From: Crenotrichaceae bacterium
GTDB taxonomy: Bacteria > Pseudomonadota > Gammaproteobacteria > Methylococcales > DRLZ01
Direction: 5' to 3'
NCBI GenBank assembly: GCA_011322755.1
Contig: DRLZ01000191.1
Coordinates: forward strand, 1 to 11,635
DNA length: 11,635 bases
The notes below the pieces were generated by a model that saw nothing but the letters and a program-made list of their open reading frames with translations, was not told where the DNA came from and searched no databases. The translations under genes and the position numbers were made by a program. How positions within the stretch are numbered: the stretch's first letter is position 1; each line of letters starts with the position of its first letter. This document shows, in pieces, positions 1 through 7,904 of the stretch.

Positions 1-1178
1 GAAAAGTAATCTGCCAACAACAAATTTGCCAGCTCGGGATTGTTGTCATAGGCTTGTTTGATATTCCCCAGGAACTGGCTGCGTATAATACACCCACCAC
101 GCCACATCAAGGCAATATCTCCATAATTCAGCGTCCAGTTGTATTCATTTGCAGCTTCACGCATGAGTTGAAAGCCTTGTGCATAGGAAATAATCTTCGA
201 TGCATAGAGAGCATCGTGGATCGCATCAATCATTTCCTGCTTATTACCGGAAAACGCAGTCGCCTGTTTCGGTAAACGCTGAGATGCGCTGACTCTTTCC
301 TCTTTCTGTGCGGACAAGCAGCGGGCAAAGACTGATTCAGCAATCAAGGTTAACGGAATCCCAAGATCCAGCGCATTGATACCTGTCCATTTACCTGTGC
401 CTTTCTGGCCAGCTGTATCCAGAATATAATTGATGAGCGGTTCGCCATTGTCGTCTTTGTAGGCAAGGATATTCGCCGTAATTTCAACCAGATAGGAATC
501 CAGCACACCTTTGTTCCATTCTGCAAAAATAGCTTGTATTTCATCAACACTTAAACCTAAGCCTTCAGACAGTAGTTGATAGGCTTCGCAGATTAGTTGC
601 ATGTCGCCGTATTCAATGCCGTTGTGTACCATTTTGACATAATGACCGCCACCATTATCACCAACCCATTCACAGCAAGGGGCACCATCCACTTTGGCAC
701 TGATTGCCTGGAATATTGGTTTTACAGCGGGCCATGCGTCTTTATTGCCACCTGGCATAATCGAAGGTCCATGTCGTGCGCCTTCTTCTCCACCTGAAAC
801 ACCCGTACCAATATATAAAATATCTTTTTCTCTTAAATAATCTGTACGGCGATTGGTGTCTGAATACAGTGAATTTCCGCCATCAATAATGATATCGCCA
901 GCAGAAAGCAATGGCAGCAACTTCTCAATATAGAGATCAACAACTTCACCGGCTTTCACCATCAACATCACCCGGCGTGGCGATTCAAGACGATTGACCA
1001 GGTCTTCCAGCGAATGTGTACCGATAACATTGGTACCTTTGGCTGGCCCTTCAATAAATTCATCAACTTTGCTGGTGGTGCGATTATACACAGCAACCTT
1101 GAATCCGTGATCATTCATATTCAAAACCAGGTTTTGCCCCATCACTGCAAGACCAATTAATCCGATGTCAGCTTTCAT
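1..1178 (-). CDS. gnd: 6-phosphogluconate dehydrogenase, decarboxylating (C-terminus outside the window)
   Basis: Oxidises 6-phosphogluconate to ribulose 5-phosphate and CO2 with reduction of NADP+, in the oxidative pentose phosphate pathway (cytoplasm). About 392 residues are visible and the reading frame is open to the window edge; the family is ~470-485 residues. Visible motifs: N-terminal Rossmann stretch GLAVMGQN (residues 9-16), VKAG (74-77), IIIDGGN (96-102), GTGVSGGEEGA (124-134), and the catalytic region KMVHNGIEYGD with Lys182 and Glu189. The family signature, ending QKGTGKW (258-264), is also intact. The wording (MNDHGF after the Rossmann loop, ALYASKIISYAQGF, ALMWRGGCIIR) resembles the long type shared with animals and yeast more than E. 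coli Gnd. Start: ATG at 1178 with AAGAG a few bases upstream. Divergent from gdhA, 299 bp away. No frameshift seen. Confidence 0.97.
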   Translation of the reverse strand, partial: MKADIGLIGLAVMGQNLVLNMNDHGFKVAVYNRTTSKVDEFIEGPAKGTNVIGTHSLEDLVNRLESPRRVMLMVKAGEVVDLYIEKLLPLLSAGDIIIDGGNSLYSDTNRRTDYLREKDILYIGTGVSGGEEGARHGPSIMPGGNKDAWPAVKPIFQAISAKVDGAPCCEWVGDNGGGHYVKMVHNGIEYGDMQLICEAYQLLSEGLGLSVDEIQAIFAEWNKGVLDSYLVEITANILAYKDDNGEPLINYILDTAGQKGTGKWTGINALDLGIPLTLIAESVFARCLSAQKEERVSASQRLPKQATAFSGNKQEMIDAIHDALYASKIISYAQGFQLMREAANEYNWTLNYGDIALMWRGGCIIRSQFLGNIKQAYDNNPELANLLLADYF

Positions 1179-1477
1179 AATATTCTCTTGATTGAACGTT
1201 GTATTTAGCCATCGATATTAACATGTCAGACAGCACAAGAATAATATCCATGGGTTAGGGGGTTAAAAGATTGCTTTTGTGGATGCGATCCTTGAGCAGG
1301 TTTGTGTTGTTTTGATGTCAATGTGTGCATATTACCGGTATTGATGGTGTAAAAAACGTTATGATTACCGAGCACACAAACAACCGGTCAAATCAAATAG
1401 CCTGTAATATAAAACGCAACCGAGAGTGAGCGTGTAAAAACCGCTCCTCAAAATCAAACCAAGCGGGGTACATTCCC
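1179..1477. other. Divergent intergenic region between gnd and gdhA
   Basis: This 299 bp stretch holds no gene I can support. It must contain the 5' regions of both gnd (minus) and gdhA (plus). On the minus strand there is a perfect TTGACA hexamer near 1312-1317, but no good -10 lies at 16-18 bp from it. On the plus strand TATGAT (1360-1365) and TAATAT (1405-1410) look like -10 elements but lack a convincing -35. Two copies of the palindrome ACCGGT occur at 1334-1339 and 1383-1388, 49 bp apart. An inverted pair TGTGTGC / GCACACA (1322-1328 and 1372-1378) encloses the first copy. These could be operator half-sites or chance. I see no terminator and no RNA gene. Confidence 0.5.
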
Positions 1478-2836
1478 ATGAATATCAGCACGAGCCATCA
1501 GCATAGCATCGATTCTTTTATGTCTGGCTTGATACGCCGAAACCCTGGAGAAATTGAATTTCAACAAGCTGTTCAGGAAGTTGTTTCCTATATTATCCCC
1601 TATATTGAAGATAAACCCTTGTACAAGGAAATGCAGATACTGGAACGCCTCTGCGAACCAGATCGCATCGTCATTTTCCGGGTCTGTTGGGAAGACGACA
1701 AAGGTAATATCCGTACCCAGCGTGGTTATCGCGTACAGCACAACAACTCCATTGGTCCGTACAAGGGAGGGTTGCGATTTCATCACAGTGTAAATCAAAG
1801 TATTTTAAAATTTCTAGCTTTTGAACAAACCTTCAAAAACAGCCTTACGAGCCTGCCAATGGGGGGTGGAAAAGGTGGTTCTGATTTTAATCCTAAAGAC
1901 AAATCTTCCAATGAAGTCATGCGTTTCTGCCAATCATTTATGACAGAATTATCCCGTTATATCGGCCCAAATATCGATGTGCCAGCGGGTGATATTGGGG
2001 TTGGCGCACGAGAAATTGGTTACATGTTCGGGCAACACAAGCGTTTGACCAATGAATTCACCGGTATTCTGACCGGCAAAGGTCTTGAATACGGGGGGAG
2101 TCCCATCCGTGTTGAAGCGACAGGTTATGGTGCAGTGTATATGATGGAAGAAATGCTGAAACTCCAAAACCAGGGGTTGGAAGGTAAAACCTGCCTGATT
2201 TCAGGTTCTGGTAATGTTGCACAATACGCCGCTGAAAAATGCATACAGCTGGGGGGAAAAGTTGTTACCTTGTCTGATTCATCCGGTTTTATTCATGATC
2301 CGGAGGGCATCAACGAAGAAAAACTGGCGTATATTGTCGACCTTAAAACCAACAAGCGTGCACGCATATCAGAATACGCTGTACACTACGGCGTTGAGTA
2401 TTATCCGGATCAGCGTCCCTGGAAAATTCCGGCTGATATCGCGTTTCCCTGTGCAACCCAGAACGAAATCAACGCGCAGGATGCAACCGCTCTGGTCAAC
2501 AATGGCTGTATTGCAATCGCAGAAGGCGCCAACATGCCAACCGAGATTGATGCGATTCGTGTTTTCCAGAAAGCAGGGATACTTTTTGCGCCGAGTAAAG
2601 CTGCAAACGCTGGTGGCGTGGCGATCTCTGGACTGGAAATGAGCCAGAACAGTGGTCGCATTACCTGGAAAGAACAAGACTTGCAAAACAGGTTGCACGA
2701 GCTCATGCGCGATATTCATGATCAATGCGTTGAGTATGGGAGAGAAAGCAAAAACAAGGTTGATTATCTCAAAGGTGCAAACATCGCTGGATTTACAAAA
2801 GTTGCGAATGCCATGCTCGCCTATGGTGTTGTATAA
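1478..2836 (+). CDS. gdhA: NADP-specific glutamate dehydrogenase
   Basis: Catalyses reductive amination of 2-oxoglutarate with ammonium and NADPH to glutamate; a cytoplasmic hexamer in the family, used for ammonium assimilation. The 452 residues match the ~447 of E. coli GdhA along the whole length. The Glu/Leu/Phe/Val dehydrogenase signature LPMGGGKGGSDFNP is at residues 126-139 with catalytic Lys132. Other substrate-site residues fit the family: Lys96 in GPYKGG, Lys120 in QTFK, Asp172 in PAGDIGVG. The nucleotide-binding loop GSGNVAQYA is at 243-251, and EGANMPT (349-355) and KAANAGGVA (374-382) are present. The NADP preference is inferred from this resemblance. Start: ATG at 1478; the upstream GCGGGG is only a weak ribosome binding site, but the N-terminus aligns with the family and the next in-frame ATG (codon 15) has none. 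Monocistronic in appearance. Confidence 0.97.
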   Translation: MNISTSHQHSIDSFMSGLIRRNPGEIEFQQAVQEVVSYIIPYIEDKPLYKEMQILERLCEPDRIVIFRVCWEDDKGNIRTQRGYRVQHNNSIGPYKGGLRFHHSVNQSILKFLAFEQTFKNSLTSLPMGGGKGGSDFNPKDKSSNEVMRFCQSFMTELSRYIGPNIDVPAGDIGVGAREIGYMFGQHKRLTNEFTGILTGKGLEYGGSPIRVEATGYGAVYMMEEMLKLQNQGLEGKTCLISGSGNVAQYAAEKCIQLGGKVVTLSDSSGFIHDPEGINEEKLAYIVDLKTNKRARISEYAVHYGVEYYPDQRPWKIPADIAFPCATQNEINAQDATALVNNGCIAIAEGANMPTEIDAIRVFQKAGILFAPSKAANAGGVAISGLEMSQNSGRITWKEQDLQNRLHELMRDIHDQCVEYGRESKNKVDYLKGANIAGFTKVANAMLAYGVV

Positions 2837-2875
2837 AACCATTCAGCCCTTTCGATAAACACATTCTGGCATACA

Positions 2876-2925
2876 TGAAGCCGTGACTTCATTACTGCAC
2901 AGGGTGCATTGAAATCACGGATTCA
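2876..2925. repeat. Long imperfect dyad (hairpin) downstream of gdhA
   Basis: The 50 bases form a nearly continuous dyad. Pairs are TGAA 2876-2879 with TTCA 2922-2925, CCGTGA 2881-2886 with TCACGG 2915-2920, TTCA 2888-2891 with TGAA 2910-2913, and TGCAC 2896-2900 with GTGCA 2904-2908 around an AGG loop. Single mismatches separate the first three blocks (2880/2921 and 2887/2914), and a small asymmetric bulge (2892-2895 against 2909) precedes the apical stem. It begins 39 bp after the gdhA stop. There is no U-tract on either side, so it is not a classic intrinsic terminator. It may protect or process the gdhA 3' end, be a REP-like palindromic element, or be a protein-binding dyad. No second copy occurs in this window. 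Confidence 0.55.
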
Positions 2926-2978
2926 GGTAATCGGCCACTGTAGAATCAACAGCTAAGGTTTTTAACAGCTTCTTGTAC

Positions 2979-3007
2979 AAGACAATTTCAATAAAAACCG
3001 ATATGAT
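2979..3007 (+). promoter_or_regulatory. Candidate sigma-70 promoter for the FKBP gene
   Basis: AAGACA (2979-2984, four of six matches to TTGACA) and TATGAT (3002-3007, five of six to TATAAT) are 17 bp apart. Transcription would start near 3014, leaving a ~32-base leader before the ATG at 3046. It lies between the dyad and the gene, which suggests the FKBP gene is transcribed independently of gdhA. The prediction rests on pattern matching only. Confidence 0.4.
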
Positions 3008-3045
3008 AAATCGAATTTTCCAACAACTATCATACAGGGGCACCT

Positions 3046-3528
3046 ATGCAAGTAGATGATAAAAAAGTGGTTTCGATGCAATACACATTAACCAATGACG
3101 CTGGTGAAGTACTAGATCAATCGCAACCAGGAGAGCCGCTTGTCTACCTCCACGGAGCTGGCAATATTATCCCTGGATTGGAAAAAGAGCTGAGTGGAAA
3201 ATCAGCAGGTGAAACACTCAAGGTACGTGTCGTTCCTGAGGATGCTTATGGGGTTAGAGATGAGGAAATGGTGCAGGTTATGCCCCGCAGTGTTTTCCAG
3301 GGTGTCGATACAATCGAGCCAGGGATGCAGTTTCACGCAGACAGCCCGAAAGGAAGTGCAACCATCACTGTAACCAAGGTTGAGAATGATGATATTACAG
3401 TTGATGGCAATCATCCGCTTGCCGGGGAAGCGTTAACATTTGATGTGGAAATCACCGATATCCGTGATGCAACGTCAGAAGAACTGGAACACGGTCATAT
3501 CCACGGCCCGGGCTGTGATCACGGGTAA
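3046..3528 (+). CDS. SlyD-like FKBP-type peptidyl-prolyl cis-trans isomerase
   Basis: Cytoplasmic prolyl isomerase and folding helper of the SlyD class. In this class an FKBP domain is interrupted by an insert-in-flap (IF) chaperone domain. Seen in the 160 residues: VVSMQYTL (8-15), the FKBP-site stretch PLVYLHG (31-37), IIPGLEKEL (41-49), EDAYG (65-69), the IF domain at roughly 70-122, VDGNHPLAGE (119-128), and the closing FDVEITDIRDAT (132-143). After EELEHGHIHG the protein ends in a short GPGCDHG, with four His and one Cys in the last 12 residues. E. coli SlyD has a tail of about 50 residues rich in His and Cys that binds nickel, so metal storage is probably weak or absent here. It could equally be named slyD or fkpB-like. 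Start: ATG with AGGGG at 3036-3040. Converges with the DUF1501 gene, 17 bp between stops, with no terminator visible in the gap. Confidence 0.94.
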   Translation: MQVDDKKVVSMQYTLTNDAGEVLDQSQPGEPLVYLHGAGNIIPGLEKELSGKSAGETLKVRVVPEDAYGVRDEEMVQVMPRSVFQGVDTIEPGMQFHADSPKGSATITVTKVENDDITVDGNHPLAGEALTFDVEITDIRDATSEELEHGHIHGPGCDHG

Positions 3529-3545
3529 AAAAATATTTTCAGGAA

Positions 3546-4946
3546 TTAACTGATGAATCCCAGATCTTTCTGGGTAAAATTTGCCAGATTTGGAAAAATG
3601 GACAACAAATCTGTTTCAGAGACACCGAACCAGCGTGCAAGCGTTGCGCCGTATTGATCAACTGAAAAATCGGGTATCAATCGACCTGCTGGCATTTCAT
3701 ATTCATCTGCTGCATCATTAGACCCGCCAATTTCCATTGGCGGTAGTTGCCCGTATAGCCTGCCACCACGCACTGCACCGCCAGACACCATGTAGTAACT
3801 GGCCCAGCCATGGTCAGTGCCGTTGCCATTGGTAATCAAGGTACGACCAAATTCTGATGCTGTAAATGTTGAAACACTGTTTGTACTGACAATGCCTTTT
3901 GAGTCCAGCTCTTGCATGGTGTTCTGAAAACTTCCGATTCCTTTGTCCAGCATTGCCAGTAAATCAGCGTGATCCTGGACTTGGTCACCATGGGTATCCC
4001 AGGAGCCTGCACTCACAAAGAACAACTGGCGTTTCATGCCCAGTTGTTCACGAACAGAAATCAGTTTTGCGACCATGCGTAACTGACGTGCAAGCGGATT
4101 TTTTTTATCTATTGGCGTGGTTAATTCAGCGCCCTGGTCTAGGGTTTTCTTTAATTCACTAATCCGCATACGGGTATCATTAAGGGTTTGCTGCATTTGA
4201 GCCTGCAAAGGGTGATTTGAGCCCATTTGCATAATACGTTCGAATGCACGTGTTCTGCTTCTTTCCCACGGATCATTGCTGAAAAATTCAAAGTTATTGA
4301 CTCCAGATGCGCTGACTCCGAGCTGGCGGGTAATTTCACCGGATTGCCAGAGATTGGTTCCGCTTAAAGTAAATGTTGGTGGCAAGCCTGCTTTGGCTGA
4401 ATTAGCCTGGTTGATTTTATCGGCGATTACTCCACCCCAGCCGGGACGAATAATGCTGGGATCAGATGGATATCCTGTTTGCCAGATGTCCATTTGATGA
4501 CTGTGTGAGAACAGATCTGGCGGGATCAGGTTGTTATTACGAAAGCTATCCAGTGTTGTTGGACGAAACAACACACCAGTATTTGCGATAACAGCCAGTT
4601 GCCCTTGGTTATACAACGCTCTGCTGAGCGGCATGGATGGATGAAACCCAAACTGTTCACCGGAAACAGGTAATAAACTATTCCGTGGGATCGCCAGATT
4701 TTGTCGAATTTTCTGATAATTAGAATACTCCGAACCCTTCAGAGGAACGAGCATATTAAAAGCGTCGTTTCCTCCACGCTGAAAAATACACACCAGGCTT
4801 TTATAATCATCAATCGCTGAATAATCACTCGCCAGTGCAGCGCGAATTAGATTTAACTTGTTTTGAGTTGCTAACAGGGTTGATGCTCCACCAAACATTG
4901 CTAACTTGATAATTTTTCGACGTTGTCGATTGATGTGATTGCTCAT
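3546..4946 (-). CDS. DUF1501 family protein with twin-arginine-type leader
   Basis: Function unknown. The 466 residues carry DUF1501 (PF07394) features, a family related to alkaline phosphatase/sulfatase-like folds. FQRGGNDAFNMLVP (55-68) matches the family's opening GG-x-D motif. Then come GSWDTHGDQ (314-322), SEFGRTL (364-370), NGTDHGWAS (375-383) and DQYGATLARWFG (430-441). The conserved Asp and His in DTHG and TDHGW resemble metal ligands of that fold, but this is inference. The N-terminus has twin arginines (RRKIIKLA, 9-16) followed by a modestly hydrophobic stretch, as in Tat signals, so a folded protein is probably exported to the periplasm or cell surface. Start: ATG at 4946 with GGGA six bases upstream. 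It lies 47 bp after the DUF1800 gene in the same direction, almost surely one operon; such pairing is common for these two families. Confidence 0.93.
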   Translation of the reverse strand: MSNHINRQRRKIIKLAMFGGASTLLATQNKLNLIRAALASDYSAIDDYKSLVCIFQRGGNDAFNMLVPLKGSEYSNYQKIRQNLAIPRNSLLPVSGEQFGFHPSMPLSRALYNQGQLAVIANTGVLFRPTTLDSFRNNNLIPPDLFSHSHQMDIWQTGYPSDPSIIRPGWGGVIADKINQANSAKAGLPPTFTLSGTNLWQSGEITRQLGVSASGVNNFEFFSNDPWERSRTRAFERIMQMGSNHPLQAQMQQTLNDTRMRISELKKTLDQGAELTTPIDKKNPLARQLRMVAKLISVREQLGMKRQLFFVSAGSWDTHGDQVQDHADLLAMLDKGIGSFQNTMQELDSKGIVSTNSVSTFTASEFGRTLITNGNGTDHGWASYYMVSGGAVRGGRLYGQLPPMEIGGSNDAADEYEMPAGRLIPDFSVDQYGATLARWFGVSETDLLSIFPNLANFTQKDLGFIS

Positions 4947-4993
4947 TACGATTCCCGATGGTAACTCGTTGATTCTGATGATTTGTGTTCAGC

Positions 4994-7678
4994 CTATTTT
5001 TGAATCAGATACTCTGGTGAGATGATAATCAAGGCGATTGCGTCTCGTATTTTATCCAGCTGAATATCATCATGATTTTGAAAGTCAGGATTATCCAGAT
5101 GTTGTTTGATAATGGCACGTAATTGCCCTGACATTGAGCCGTTCAGAAGCACTCGATCAAGATAATTCAGTAAATTCTCCGTGTTAGTTGCCAAATCACG
5201 GATCTGTGAAAAATCAAGCCAGCTCAAGCCTTCTTCATTCACTGTGGTCACTGGTTCAGCCCAAAACAGCGTGTAGTTCAACAAGTTAGCAGTATTGACG
5301 ACAAAATTTTCTGTCGCCAACTGAAACTCAGGTGCTACCAGACCATTTGTTCCGGCAAGACCTGCAGGCGAGTAATCAGGACGGTAAAAATTGAATACGC
5401 TTGGTGCATGCAGCATTGCCTGACCAATCTCGCCGCCAAGGCTGGATAGATCTGACCAGGAATCACCCATCACATAAGCCGGATACTCACCACGCCCACA
5501 GCTGTCATGCTCCCAGAAGCTGCCTTCTTTCCGGGTTGGTTGTAAATCGAATGCGCGATACAAATGAGTCAGTCGTAACAGAGGTTCTTTCAATTTACCA
5601 AATGCCGGAAGTGTCTTGTGACCATTTCGAGCCTCAGTATCCAGCAGAATTGCACTGATAACTGCTGCCAGATCACCGCGAACACCAGAACCATTGTCAT
5701 TAAATACACTGGCAACGCGCTCTACGTATGCAGGGGTCGGGTTACTTGTGACCAGTCTTTGAATCAGTTGTTTTGAGATAAACGGTCCAACATTCGGGTG
5801 ATTGAAAATATTATCCAGTGCCGCTTCAAGATCGACACGTGCCGTCTGTCCGGCTGGAATTTCAAAGCCATCAAGGAGTTGTTTGCTGCCCCGATCGTGA
5901 AATTTCTCAACAGCTTGCATTGGTAGCACACGACTGCCATCGCCAATCCATTCCTCCCAATCGACATCAGCGTAATTCCAGCCAGTGAATACACGGGCGA
6001 ATTCCTGAACTGTTTTTTGGTCATAATTTATAACAGGTTGCCCGTCTTCCAGCGCTAACGTACCATCCAGGTTGAGCCGGTGTACGCCAATCGAGAAAAG
6101 CTGCAACACTTCACGGGCATAGTTTTCATCCGCACGTATATTACGTTCAGGATCAGCTTTTTGATTTCGCAGCATCCCCAGATACAAGCCCATCACTGGA
6201 TGCAAAGTAACGTCTTCAAGCAAGTTTCGATAGTTCCCGAATGCATTGTTGAGCAAAGTATCATAGTAACTCGCCATGCCAAATTGTGAATTTTCCAGCA
6301 TTTGCGGTTTATCTGAAACCACGAAAATCTGGCTCAGCGCAAAAGCGACTCTTTGGCGTAACTGGTCTTTTCCGTTCAACACTGTTTGCCACCAGAGATT
6401 GTGTCGCCCCATGCTGGCTTCCCAGGTGTCTGCAATTTCGGTAACACTGTTAATCAAATCGCCATCTTCGTTTAGCGGACAGTTTTTCAGCCAGTATGCC
6501 TGGGTTGGCTGAAGCTGGTGATTAGTATCCAACTCCATTTGTTGCTGAACCCAGTCTTGATAACGGCCAAGCTGCGTTAGTTGACGAATACTCTCATCAG
6601 TCGGACCAAAACTGGCCTGGGTAAGAAAACGTGCAGCATCGGCTGTACTCATCTTATCCTGCTGGTGTGGCGTTTGAGGTTGCGACTGCTGAAACTGAAT
6701 ACGGTTCCAGGACCGTGTTCCATCAATACCTGTTCCAGACTGTAGGTTCTGAATAGACTTGATTCCAGCTTCTATCACTGTGCCATCAGCGAGTTTGTGG
6801 ATACCGGGTGTTAACGCCAGATAGTGAACAATTTGAGCAACGTGTAAATCGTCAGTGCCAGCGGGTTCCATCAAACGCATGTCAAAACCTGTATTGGTGA
6901 CATTTTTTATGCGCACCGAGACGGGCGCCGGACCTGCCGAACCCGGTAAAATAACGACAACCGGAGGAACCTCATATTGCTGTTTAAACTGGATATGATT
7001 AAATGCCGGATGATTAAAAGTCGATACTGCAGATAGTTGACCGGCTTCCATTTTCCAGCTCGTATCTCCTGAATCAAAATGGGCTGAAAATGGTTTGGAA
7101 AAAGTAACCAGACTGACTTGCTCGTAAACATGATTACGCTCGGCATCCTGGCTGGTATCTTCATCGATGCCGAGACCAAACAATGAATCATTGGAATGAC
7201 AACGCCTTACCCAGCCACCATCACTACCATTACGGCTACTTTGAGATGCAATCAGAATTGTATCTCTCGATGAAATATCCACAGCAGTGCAGATATTCGT
7301 CCACCCGGCAACACCAAGTCGCATGGTTTTCAGCAGGATACTGGAATCCTGGCTACTGATAAAGCGGCTATCAAGCGCATCAGGAAAGGCGATGTAGCCG
7401 ACTTGCTCAGGTTTGGCAACAAACCCTGCAATACTTTCAGCCCGTTCCAGAGCAACATCAACAGTGTTTATACCCAGATTTCTGACAGCAACTGTTAACC
7501 ACGGCACCACAGGTTGTCCTGTACCTGCGTTGTTGTTATTAAATGTCTGTAACTGGGTCAGCAATACATTGCCTTCAGCAGCGTGGCACAACCGAGTAAA
7601 AGCAGTCATCACCATGCAGACGAGCAGCAAGGCAGTCGTAGAATGATTTAATTCTTTGAGGTTGGTTATCTTGATCAT
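4994..7678 (-). CDS. DUF1800 family exported protein with three N-terminal repeats
   Basis: Function unknown. Residue numbers count from an in-frame ATG at 7699; I prefer the ATG at 7678 (Met8), which has AGGA 11 bases upstream, while 7699 has no ribosome binding site. A signal peptide follows (hydrophobic 21-37, likely cleavage after CHA at 40). Residues ~44-345 hold three repeats about 95 residues long, marked by VR at 72-73, 164-165 and 262-263. From ~351 comes DUF1800 (PF08811): ARFLTQASFGPT (356-367), RQRVAFALSQIF (448-459), ENYAREVLQLFSIG (525-538), EFARVFTGWNY (566-576), SKQLIQRLV (642-650), GKLKEPLLRLT (701-711), HAPSVFNFYRPDYSPAG (764-780) and SPEYLIQ (894-900). At ~900 residues it is longer than a bare DUF1800 domain because of the repeats. 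First gene of a two-gene operon with DUF1501. Probably periplasmic or surface-located. Confidence 0.92.
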   Translation of the reverse strand: MIKITNLKELNHSTTALLLVCMVMTAFTRLCHAAEGNVLLTQLQTFNNNNAGTGQPVVPWLTVAVRNLGINTVDVALERAESIAGFVAKPEQVGYIAFPDALDSRFISSQDSSILLKTMRLGVAGWTNICTAVDISSRDTILIASQSSRNGSDGGWVRRCHSNDSLFGLGIDEDTSQDAERNHVYEQVSLVTFSKPFSAHFDSGDTSWKMEAGQLSAVSTFNHPAFNHIQFKQQYEVPPVVVILPGSAGPAPVSVRIKNVTNTGFDMRLMEPAGTDDLHVAQIVHYLALTPGIHKLADGTVIEAGIKSIQNLQSGTGIDGTRSWNRIQFQQSQPQTPHQQDKMSTADAARFLTQASFGPTDESIRQLTQLGRYQDWVQQQMELDTNHQLQPTQAYWLKNCPLNEDGDLINSVTEIADTWEASMGRHNLWWQTVLNGKDQLRQRVAFALSQIFVVSDKPQMLENSQFGMASYYDTLLNNAFGNYRNLLEDVTLHPVMGLYLGMLRNQKADPERNIRADENYAREVLQLFSIGVHRLNLDGTLALEDGQPVINYDQKTVQEFARVFTGWNYADVDWEEWIGDGSRVLPMQAVEKFHDRGSKQLLDGFEIPAGQTARVDLEAALDNIFNHPNVGPFISKQLIQRLVTSNPTPAYVERVASVFNDNGSGVRGDLAAVISAILLDTEARNGHKTLPAFGKLKEPLLRLTHLYRAFDLQPTRKEGSFWEHDSCGRGEYPAYVMGDSWSDLSSLGGEIGQAMLHAPSVFNFYRPDYSPAGLAGTNGLVAPEFQLATENFVVNTANLLNYTLFWAEPVTTVNEEGLSWLDFSQIRDLATNTENLLNYLDRVLLNGSMSGQLRAIIKQHLDNPDFQNHDDIQLDKIRDAIALIIISPEYLIQK

Positions 7679-7876
7679 GTAGGGTGAATTCCTGTCCATA
7701 AAACTGACATCTGTTTCTGCTTCTTGTGCTTATCAACGCCTCGGAACAAACTTTTCCAGACAGCTCTTGATTGCCAGATTTGTTTCTTTATATTAATGAC
7801 AATGAATCAGAAACATGGTTTCAACAATCAAGTGTGATAAATACGCAATCAGAAACTTCCGAATGTTCTGTCTTTG

Positions 7877-7904
7877 ATCATAGCAATGTTGATTAAATTC
7901 ACAA
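7877..7904 (-). promoter_or_regulatory. Candidate promoter of the DUF1800-DUF1501 operon
   Basis: Read on the minus strand, TTGTGA (7904-7899, four of six to TTGACA) and TATGAT (7882-7877, five of six) are 16 bp apart. The predicted start near 7870 gives a leader of ~190 bases before the start codon at 7678. The repeated 10-mer (GTTTCTGATT on this strand, 7856-7847 and 7814-7805) falls just downstream of that start. Pattern evidence only. Confidence 0.33.

Noticed and set aside
2369..2842. 157-residue reading frame antisense to gdhA (and a 114-residue one at 1454-1798)
   Set aside because: They lie wholly or almost wholly opposite the well-supported gdhA frame, show no recognisable motif and have no ribosome binding site. 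They are shadows of the codon pattern.
3559..3574. Hairpin CCCAGA-TCTT-TCTGGG as terminator for the convergent FKBP and DUF1501 genes
   Set aside because: It lies inside the DUF1501 coding sequence and has no adjacent U-tract on either strand.
7802..7837. 11-codon ATG frame just after a weak plus-strand promoter
   Set aside because: No ribosome binding site and too short to distinguish from chance.
7888..7904. CRP-like site on the minus strand (TGTGA-N6-TCAACA)
   Set aside because: The second half matches only three of five positions of TCACA, and it overlaps the -35 of the promoter candidate, which accounts for part of the match.
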